A DNA stretch of 16,089 bases from DAIODI01 sp036746875. GTDB taxonomy: Bacteria; Pseudomonadota; Alphaproteobacteria; Rhizobiales; Aestuariivirgaceae. Positions 7,807-16,089 of the stretch are shown piece by piece. The notes under the pieces were generated by a model that was not told the DNA's origin, searched no databases, and saw only the letters and a program-made list of their open reading frames with translations. A program made the position numbers and the translations under genes. The stretch lies in NCBI GenBank assembly GCA_036746875.1, contig DAIODI010000044.1, positions 1 to 16,089 on the forward strand. Reading direction: 5' to 3'. Each line of letters starts with the position of its first letter. The first letter of the stretch is position 1.

Positions 7807-9078
7807 TTGGCCGCCGCAGGCGACACCGCGCCGTTCGCCGGCTTCGAGCGCACCATCGCCTGGCGCTATCTGCGCGCCCGGCGCAAGGAGGGTTTCATCT
7901 CCGTGATCGCCGGGTTCTCGTTCCTCGGGATCATGCTGGGTGTCGCCACGCTGATCATTGTCATGGCGGTGATGAACGGCTTCCGGTCCGAGCTTCTCTC
8001 CAAGATCCTCGGCTTCTCCGGCCACATCACGGTGCTGTCCGACCAGGCTGGACCGATCCCCGACTTCGACGACCGCGTGGCGGCGTTTCTCAAGGTGGAT
8101 GGCGTGAAGAGCGCGATCCCCTACGTCGAGGGGCAGGTGATGGCCTCATCGGCGCGGCAGGCGACGGGCGCGCTGGTGCGCGGTATCCGTGAAGCCGACA
8201 TGAAGCAGCTCCCGAGCATCAACAACACGAAACTGAACGGCACGCTCGACGGCTTCGACGGCAAGGGCGGCATCGCCGTCGGGTGGCGGCTCGCCTTGAA
8301 GCATGGGCTGGCGGTGGGCGACCAGCTCACCATCATTTCCCCGCAAGGCCCGGAGACGATCTTCGGTTCGGCCCCTCGCATCCGCGCCTATCCGATCGTG
8401 GCGATCTTCAACATCGGCATGTCGGAGTACGATAACACCGTCATCTACATGCCGTTCGCCGAGGCCCAGGAGTTCTTCATGCAGGAGGGCGGGGCGACGG
8501 CCCTCGAAATCAAGGACAACAGCCACGACGCCGAGGACGACCCGGAAGCGAAGCTGAACGGCAGCACCGGGCCGGGCGTGCAGTTCCTGTCGTGGAAGCG
8601 CACCAACGAGACGTTCTTCAATGCGCTCCAGGTGGAGCGTAACGTGATGTTCCTCATCCTGACGCTGATCATCCTGGTGGCGGCGCTCAACATCATCTCC
8701 GGCCTCATCATGCTGGTGAAGGACAAGGGCCGCGACATCGCCATCCTGCGCACCATGGGCGCGACGGCGGGTTCGATCCAGCGCATCTTCTTCATGACCG
8801 GCGCGGCCATCGGCGTCGCGGGCACCATCGCCGGGATCGTCGTCGGCCTGCTCGTGTGCCTCAATATCGAGGACATCCGTAAGTTCATCTCGGAGCAGTC
8901 GGGCACGACGATTTTCCCGCCGGAGCTCTATTATCTGTCGCATCTGCCGGCGGAGATGGACCTGCAGGAAACGGCGATGGTGGCGCTGATGGCGCTGGGG
9001 CTCTCTTTCCTCGCGACGCTCTATCCGGCGCGGCGGGCGGCGAAGCTCGATCCCGTCGAAGCGCTCCGGTACGAGTGA
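7807..9078 (+). CDS. lolC: Lipoprotein-releasing ABC transporter permease (LolC/LolE family)
   Basis: A 423-residue inner-membrane protein with the MacB/LolC layout: a first helix at about residues 30-57 (FISVIAGFSFLGIMLGVA onward), a large periplasmic domain, then three helices at about 280-304, 327-351 and 389-410. The cytoplasmic loop DKGRDIAILRTMGAT (306-320) is the usual contact with the LolD ATPase, and the protein ends in ARRAAKLDPVEALRYE. It extracts outer-membrane lipoproteins from the inner membrane and passes them to LolA. Only one permease gene is present, as in many alphaproteobacteria, so it may act as a homodimer in place of LolC plus LolE. The start is a TTG at 7807, the only reasonable choice before the conserved FERTIAWRYLRARRKE, and it lies four bases after proS. 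Confidence 0.93.
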   Translation: MAAAGDTAPFAGFERTIAWRYLRARRKEGFISVIAGFSFLGIMLGVATLIIVMAVMNGFRSELLSKILGFSGHITVLSDQAGPIPDFDDRVAAFLKVDGVKSAIPYVEGQVMASSARQATGALVRGIREADMKQLPSINNTKLNGTLDGFDGKGGIAVGWRLALKHGLAVGDQLTIISPQGPETIFGSAPRIRAYPIVAIFNIGMSEYDNTVIYMPFAEAQEFFMQEGGATALEIKDNSHDAEDDPEAKLNGSTGPGVQFLSWKRTNETFFNALQVERNVMFLILTLIILVAALNIISGLIMLVKDKGRDIAILRTMGATAGSIQRIFFMTGAAIGVAGTIAGIVVGLLVCLNIEDIRKFISEQSGTTIFPPELYYLSHLPAEMDLQETAMVALMALGLSFLATLYPARRAAKLDPVEALRYE

Positions 9079-9773
9079 ACAGCGTGCGCCAGACGGCAGA
9101 ACCGGTTCTCGAACTGCGCGGCATCGCGCGATCCTTCGCGCAAGGGTCGGGCCGCCTCGACATCTTCAGGGACCTCGGTCTCAAGGTCCACCCCGGCGAG
9201 ATCGTTGCGCTGGTCGGCCCGTCGGGCGCGGGCAAGTCGTCGCTGCTCCACATCGCCGGGCTGCTCGAAGCGCCCACCGCCGGGGACGTGCTGATCTCGG
9301 GGAAGGTGTGCAACACGCTGGACGACGCCGCGCGCACCCGCATCCGGCGCCTCGGCATCGGCTTCGTCTACCAGTTCCACTGCCTGCTCCCGGAATTCTC
9401 GGCGATCGAGAACGTGATGCTGCCGCAGCAGATTGCGGGCGTCGCCGACGCCGGGGCGCAATCGCGCGCCCGCGATCTCCTGGTCCGGCTCGGTCTCGAA
9501 CACCGCCTCACCCACCGCCCCGCCGAGCTTTCGGGCGGCGAACAGCAGCGGGTCGCCATCGCCCGCGCTATCGCCAACCGGCCGATTCTGCTGCTGGCCG
9601 ACGAGCCCACCGGCAACCTCGACCCCAACACCGCCAGCCATGTCCACGGCGAGTTTCTTCGCCTGATCGCGCAAGAAGGCGTCGGCGCGCTGATCGCCAC
9701 CCACAACCTCGAGCTTGCCCGCTCCATGCACCGCGTGGTGCAGCTTGAGGCGGGCAGGCTGATCGAGGTTTAA
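9075..9773 (+). CDS. lolD: Lipoprotein-releasing system ATP-binding protein
   Basis: A 232-residue ABC ATPase that powers the LolC-type permease on the cytoplasmic face of the inner membrane. All nucleotide-binding motifs are intact: Walker A GPSGAGKS (48-55), Q-loop Gln100, signature LSGGEQQR (152-159), Walker B ILLLADE (171-177) and the H-loop histidine 210 in ATHN. The segment FVYQFHCLLPEFSAIENVMLP is characteristic of LolD. Translation starts at GTG 9075, overlapping the lolC stop by 4 bases (GTGA), which keeps the subunits in step. MacB-type ATPases are close relatives, but the lolC neighbour settles the assignment. Confidence 0.94.
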   Translation: MNSVRQTAEPVLELRGIARSFAQGSGRLDIFRDLGLKVHPGEIVALVGPSGAGKSSLLHIAGLLEAPTAGDVLISGKVCNTLDDAARTRIRRLGIGFVYQFHCLLPEFSAIENVMLPQQIAGVADAGAQSRARDLLVRLGLEHRLTHRPAELSGGEQQRVAIARAIANRPILLLADEPTGNLDPNTASHVHGEFLRLIAQEGVGALIATHNLELARSMHRVVQLEAGRLIEV

Positions 9774-9797
9774 GGCTGGCTTGAGGGGCGATCGCCC

Positions 9798-10817
9798 ATG
9801 AAGGCGGTGTTCGACGAACGGCAACTGGCGCACGCGCCGTCGCGGTTTTTGTCGCGGGGCGACTTCGTCGGCTACCCCGAGGCGCCGGAGCGGGCGCGGC
9901 TGCTGCTCGACGGCGCGAGGTCGGCGGGCCTCGCCGTGGTTGCGCCGGGCGCGCTCGACGCAGGCGCGCTGCGGTCGATCCACACGGCGCGCTATCTGCG
10001 CTTCCTCGAAACCGCATACGCCGAGTGGTCGAAACTCCCCGGGGCCGGACCTGAAGTCATGGCGAGCGTCCGCCCGGTGGAACGCCCGGCGCGCTATCCC
10101 TCGGACCTTATGGGTCAGGCCGGCTGGCACATGATGGATTTTTCCTGCGCCATAGCCTCCGGCACCTGGGGTTCGGCGCTCGCCAGCGCCGCCACCGCCG
10201 CCCACGCCGCCGGGCTGGTGCTGGCGGGCGAGCGCGCGGCCTATGCGCTGTGCCGGCCGCCCGGCCACCACGCCTACGCCGACCGGGGCTCCGGCTTCTG
10301 CTACGTGAACAATTCGGCGTTCGCCGCCACGCTGCTCAGGGGCCGTCACGCGGCGGTGGCGATTCTCGACATCGACGTCCATCACGGCAACGGCACGCAG
10401 GGCCTCTTCTACGACCGCGCGGACGTGTTCACGGTGTCCATCCATGCCGACCCGCAGGGCTACTATCCCTTCTTTTACGGTCACGCCGCCGAGACCGGGC
10501 GCGGCGAGGGTCGCGGCTTCAACCTGAACCTGCCCGTGCCGGTGAAGAGTGGCGACGCCGTTTGGCTGGCGGCCCTTGAGAAAGCGCTGGCCGCGCTCGC
10601 CGCCCTGTCTCCCGGCGCGCTGGTGCTGGCGCTGGGGCTTGACGCGCACGAGGCCGATCCGCTGGCGGGCGGGATGGTGACGCGGGCGGGATTCGCCGTC
10701 ATGGCGAAGCGCATCGCATCGCTCCGGCTGCCGACGGTGATCGTCCAGGAGGGCGGATATCTCACCGGGCATCTCTCCGGCAATCTCGCGGCTTTCCTGG
10801 AGGGATTCTCCGCCTGA
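9798..10817 (+). CDS. Histone deacetylase / acetylpolyamine amidohydrolase family hydrolase
   Basis: A 339-residue zinc-dependent deacetylase of the arginase/HDAC fold. The metal ligands are visible as Asp193 and His195 in ILDIDVHHGNGTQ and Asp282 in LALGLDAHEADP; the catalytic histidine pair is His157-His158 in RPPGHHA and the transition-state tyrosine is Tyr321 in QEGGY. Length and order match bacterial acetylpolyamine amidohydrolase (341 residues in Mycoplana ramosa), and SGTWGSALAS, YALCRPPGHHA and GFCYVNN align without gaps. It therefore removes an acyl group from an amine, but the acidic residues that bind polyamine in the Mycoplana enzyme seem to be replaced here, so the substrate is uncertain. 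The ATG at 9798 has GAGGGG upstream and lies 24 bases after lolD, so it may be read from the same transcript. Confidence 0.87.
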   Translation: MKAVFDERQLAHAPSRFLSRGDFVGYPEAPERARLLLDGARSAGLAVVAPGALDAGALRSIHTARYLRFLETAYAEWSKLPGAGPEVMASVRPVERPARYPSDLMGQAGWHMMDFSCAIASGTWGSALASAATAAHAAGLVLAGERAAYALCRPPGHHAYADRGSGFCYVNNSAFAATLLRGRHAAVAILDIDVHHGNGTQGLFYDRADVFTVSIHADPQGYYPFFYGHAAETGRGEGRGFNLNLPVPVKSGDAVWLAALEKALAALAALSPGALVLALGLDAHEADPLAGGMVTRAGFAVMAKRIASLRLPTVIVQEGGYLTGHLSGNLAAFLEGFSA

Positions 10818-10860
10818 CGGACCTGGGCTCACCGGCCTGTCGATAAGCCTTCGCGCCGCT

Positions 10861-10889
10861 TTGCCATCGCGCCCGCGACCGGCTACATC
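10861..10889 (+). promoter_or_regulatory. Possible dnaE promoter
   Basis: TTGCCA (10861-10866) is followed after 17 bases by TACATC (10884-10889), or after 16 by CTACAT, which resembles the alphaproteobacterial CTATAT-type -10 box. The start site would be near 10896, just before the GGAG ribosome-binding site at 10897-10900 that serves the ATG at 10907. The leader would be very short, which lowers confidence; dnaE might also be read through from upstream. Confidence 0.35.
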
Positions 10890-10906
10890 TGCGACCGGAG
10901 AGCGCC

Positions 10907-14332
<3,426 letters not shown>

Positions 14333-14431
14333 AGCATCATCCCGCCAAGCGGCTGCCACTTGGCGGAAAAAGATGAGGCGAATACAAACAGATAAAGCGG
14401 CCGACCTGATTCAGTCAGGCCGGGACCCGCT
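14333..14431. repeat. Two-hairpin intergenic palindromic element (Hyphomicrobiales type)
   Basis: The element starts immediately after the dnaE stop codon. Hairpin 1 has outer arms GCATCATC (14334-14341) and GATGAGGC (14372-14379, one mismatch) and a perfect inner stem CCGCCAAG (14342-14349) / CTTGGCGG (14359-14366), with an unpaired AAAAA on the 3' side. A linker, AATACAAACAGATAA, leads to hairpin 2 (about 14396-14431): CCTGA-TTCAG-TCAGG at the tip, then CCG/CGG and AGCGG/CCGCT lower down with small bulges. The layout GAGCATSATCC..., A-rich linker, AAAGCG...TGATTC is that of a dispersed palindromic repeat I know from many Hyphomicrobiales genomes. That match is from memory, and no second copy occurs in this window. 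Neither hairpin has a plus-strand T tract, so this is not a standard dnaE terminator. Confidence 0.6.
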
Positions 14432-14433
14432 CC

Positions 14434-14525
14434 AGGCTCCAGACCCATAAACAGGCAAGCTCCTCCTGGGAACCTTGGATCACACATCCACCACTCCTGG
14501 AACCCTGTCTATGGGTCTGGAGCCT
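14434..14525. repeat. Long-armed inverted repeat between convergent dnaE and nadK
   Basis: The left arm (14434-14455) and right arm (14504-14525) are inverted copies of 22 bases with a single mismatch; they begin AGGCTCCAGACCCATA and its complement. The 48-base interior holds a small hairpin TGGAT-CACAC-ATCCA (14476-14490) and an imperfect direct repeat, CTCCTGGGAACC and CTCCTGGAACC, near its two ends. The right arm runs into the nadK stop codon. It could be a two-way transcription stop based on a very stable stem, or a small inverted-repeat element resembling a MITE. No uridine tract or clear target-site duplication flanks it. Confidence 0.65.
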
Positions 14526-15282
14526 AAAGCCGGAACTGCTCCTGCAGCACGCGCTCGGCCAGCGTATGCCCGGGATCGAACATCAGCCGCACCGAACGCG
14601 AGGCGTCCTCGCGGACGCTGACGTGGCGCACGTTGCGCACCTCTTCATGGTCGGCGACGGCGGCCACCGGCCGCTTGTCGCTTTCCAGCACCTCTATTCC
14701 CACCGCTGCGTCGTGCGGGAGGATGGCGCCGCGCCAGCGCCTTGGCCTGAAGGCGCTGATCGGGGTGAGCGCCAGCAGCGGCGAGTTGACCGGCAGGATC
14801 GGCCCGTTGGCGGAGAGGTTGTAGGCGGTGGATCCGGCGGGCGTCGCCACGATGACGCCGTCGCAGATCAGTTCGTCGAGGCGGACCCGCCCGTCCACCG
14901 AGATCCGGAGCTTGGCGGCCTGGTGGCGCTGGCGCAGCATCGACACCTCGTTGAAGGCGAGGGCCTGCCAGGTCTCCCCGGCCACGGTCGTCGCCTCCAT
15001 CATCAGCGGATGGATCACCGTCACCTCGGCGGTGGCGATCCGCCCGGGCAGGTTCGCCGCCGCGTAGTCGTTCATCAGGAACCCGACCGACCCGCGGTTC
15101 ATGCCGTAGATCGCGTGGCCCTGCGGCAGCGCCCGGTGCAGCGTCTGCAACATCAGCCCGTCGCCGCCGAGCGCCACCACGGCGTCGGCCTCGTCCAGCG
15201 GGTGATTGCCGTAGAGCCGCGACAGCTCCGCCTCCGCGGCCTTCGCTTCGGGTGCGTCGCTGGCGATGAAACTCAGTTTCAT
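14524..15282 (-). CDS. nadK: NAD kinase
   Basis: A 252-residue ATP-dependent NAD kinase, which makes NADP in the cytosol and controls the NADP(H) pool. The family motif GGDG is at residues 39-42 (VVALGGDGLMLQTLH); NEVSMLRQ follows at 111-118, and the second signature, DGVIVATPAGSTAYNLSANG, is at 141-160. The C-terminus ends in HTLAERVLQEQFRL, as in other alphaproteobacterial enzymes, just before the inverted repeat that overlaps its stop codon. The start is the ATG at 15280-15282; the frame continues upstream for 90 codons without family similarity and would overlap the divergent gene. The 88-base divergent gap holds a faint minus-strand promoter (TTGCCC about 17 bases from CTTAGA). Confidence 0.96.
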   Translation of the reverse strand: MKLSFIASDAPEAKAAEAELSRLYGNHPLDEADAVVALGGDGLMLQTLHRALPQGHAIYGMNRGSVGFLMNDYAAANLPGRIATAEVTVIHPLMMEATTVAGETWQALAFNEVSMLRQRHQAAKLRISVDGRVRLDELICDGVIVATPAGSTAYNLSANGPILPVNSPLLALTPISAFRPRRWRGAILPHDAAVGIEVLESDKRPVAAVADHEEVRNVRHVSVREDASRSVRLMFDPGHTLAERVLQEQFRL

Positions 15283-15308
15283 GGCGGGCCTTGGCGCGGG
15301 GTTCGCGA

Positions 15309-15336
15309 TTGACAGCGGCGGTTGATGCTCTAAGCA
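15309..15336 (+). promoter_or_regulatory. Possible promoter of the DUF1636-cobU operon
   Basis: A perfect TTGACA (15309-15314) is followed after 16 bases by TAAGCA (15331-15336), a weak -10 box. The -10 region is the small palindrome TGCT-CTA-AGCA, which also offers a -10-like sequence on the other strand for nadK, so the divergent promoters may overlap. The gap is too short for a cobalamin riboswitch, and I see no B12-box-like sequence. Confidence 0.42.
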
Positions 15337-15370
15337 CGGACGCCATCCCGAGGGCAACCGGAGACGCATC

Positions 15371-15754
15371 GTGCGGTCGTTGATCTTCTGCACCACCTGC
15401 AAGTGGTCGCCCGCCGCGAAGACCGGCCCGGACGGGCAGACCGGCGGGGAGACGCTGGCGCGCGCCATGGAGGCGCTGCTCGCCGAACGCGGCCGGGACG
15501 ACGTCGCCATCGAGCGCCAGGCCTGCCTGTGGTCGTGCACGCGCCACTGCAACGTCTGGCTCCGCGATGATCGCCGCTTCAGCTATCTCGCCGGCGGGTT
15601 CGAGCCCAAGCGCGAGGCGGCGGAGGCGATCCTCGCGTGGTTCGACCTCCACGGGGCCAGCGACACCGGCGAGGTGCCGTTCCGCACCTGGCCCGACGGG
15701 ATGCGCGGCCATTTCCTCGCCCGGCTGCCGCCGGTCCGCGATCCCGCGCCATGA
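15371..15754 (+). CDS. DUF1636 family cysteine-rich, putative metal-binding protein
   Basis: A 127-residue soluble protein of the DUF1636 family, annotated elsewhere as predicted metal-binding. It begins with MRSLIFCTTCKWS, giving a CxxC pair (Cys7, Cys10), and has a second cluster QACLWSCTRHCNVWL (Cys52, Cys56, Cys60). Five cysteines in a CxxC plus CxxxCxxxC arrangement suggest an iron-sulfur or other metal site in a thioredoxin-like ferredoxin fold. The GTG at 15371 is preceded by CGGAGAC at good spacing. Its stop codon overlaps the cobU ATG by 4 bases (ATGA), so it is likely translated with cobU and may act in cobalt handling or cobalamin synthesis. That role is inference from the neighbour; the biochemical function is not known to me. 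Confidence 0.83.
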   Translation: MRSLIFCTTCKWSPAAKTGPDGQTGGETLARAMEALLAERGRDDVAIERQACLWSCTRHCNVWLRDDRRFSYLAGGFEPKREAAEAILAWFDLHGASDTGEVPFRTWPDGMRGHFLARLPPVRDPAP

Positions 15755-16089
15755 CCGCGCGTCATGTGCTGGTGCTGGGCGGCGCGCGCTCCGGCAAGAG
15801 CCGCCATGCGGAGCAGCTCGTCACCGCCACGGGCCTCGCTCGCGTCTACATCGCCACGGCGGAGACGCGCGACGACGAGATGGCCGAACGGGTGCGCTTG
15901 CACCGGTCGCGGCGCGGGGAGGGCTGGCGGACGGTGGAGGAGCCGCTGGCGCTCGCCGCCTGCCTCGAACGCGAGACCTCGCCGGCGCATGCGGTGCTCG
16001 TCGATTGCCTGACGCTGTGGATCTCCAACCTGCTGTTCGCGCACGCCGACGTCGAGGCGCAGATCGAGGCGCTCGCCGCCACGCTCCCC
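15751..16089 (+). CDS. cobU: Adenosylcobinamide kinase / guanylyltransferase, 5' part (partial)
   Basis: The first 113 codons of a CobU/CobP protein, open to the last base of the window; the full enzyme is usually about 170-180 residues. It phosphorylates adenosylcobinamide and then moves GMP on to it, during nucleotide-loop assembly of cobalamin in the cytosol. The P-loop GGARSGKS is at residues 10-17, YIATAETRDDEM at 33-44, His51 in RVRLHRSRRG is a good candidate for the guanylylated histidine, WRTVEEP follows at 59-65, and LVDCLTLWISNLL is the family's second conserved block. The ATG at 15751 overlaps the preceding stop codon by 4 bases, pointing to translational coupling with the DUF1636 gene. 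Confidence 0.94.
   Translation, partial: MTARHVLVLGGARSGKSRHAEQLVTATGLARVYIATAETRDDEMAERVRLHRSRRGEGWRTVEEPLALAACLERETSPAHAVLVDCLTLWISNLLFAHADVEAQIEALAATLP

Noticed and set aside
14334..14366. The hairpin after dnaE as a rho-independent terminator
   Set aside because: The stem is good, but it is followed on the plus strand by AAAAA, not Ts, and has no T tract downstream on the minus strand; it fits a dispersed palindromic repeat better.
15283..15370. A cobalamin riboswitch upstream of the DUF1636-cobU operon
   Set aside because: The divergent gap is only 88 bases and has no B12-box-like sequence, far short of the roughly 200 nt a cobalamin riboswitch needs.

Overview
This is a GC-rich stretch of ordinary chromosome from an alphaproteobacterium, most likely of the order Hyphomicrobiales (Rhizobiales). 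The support is the short alphaproteobacterial-type ProS, the gene set mce-DUF1467 / proS-lolC-lolD-dnaE, the gltA-gltX-comEC group, the single LolC-type permease, and a two-hairpin intergenic palindrome of a kind common in that order. The placement is inference from gene order and motifs; no database search was run.

Layout. Positions 1-953 (+): the 3' end of methylmalonyl-CoA epimerase, a small two-helix DUF1467 membrane protein, and a GNAT acetyltransferase that overlaps it by 4 bases. 968-3806 (-): gltX then gltA, converging on the acetyltransferase gene with only 14 bases between. 3939-6143 (+): comEC, divergent from gltX. 6144-6476: a 333-base gap holding a strong intrinsic terminator that reads best on the minus strand, a candidate structured RNA of about 160 nt encoded on that strand, and the proS promoter. 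6477-9773 (+): proS, lolC and lolD, very tightly packed, then a histone-deacetylase-fold hydrolase (9798-10817) and dnaE (10907-14332). 14333-14523: no gene, but two repeat structures in series, a two-hairpin palindromic element and a 22-bp-arm inverted repeat reaching the nadK stop codon. 14524-15282 (-): NAD kinase. 15371-16089 (+): a cysteine-rich DUF1636 protein overlapping the start of cobU, which runs off the window.

How the genes relate. Most are housekeeping genes: propionyl-CoA/methylmalonyl-CoA metabolism (mce), TCA entry (gltA), tRNA charging (gltX, proS), lipoprotein export from the inner membrane (lolCD), replication (dnaE), NADP supply (nadK) and cobalamin nucleotide-loop assembly (cobU). 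Methylmalonyl-CoA mutase needs cobalamin, so mce and cobU are loosely linked in metabolism, though not in one operon.

I found no mobile element, CRISPR array, defence island or phage gene, and no large undescribed system. The observations most worth following are the minus-strand RNA candidate between comEC and proS, the deacetylase-like enzyme that keeps the metal site of acetylpolyamine amidohydrolase but appears to have lost its acidic polyamine-binding residues, the DUF1636-cobU coupling, and the paired repeats after dnaE.
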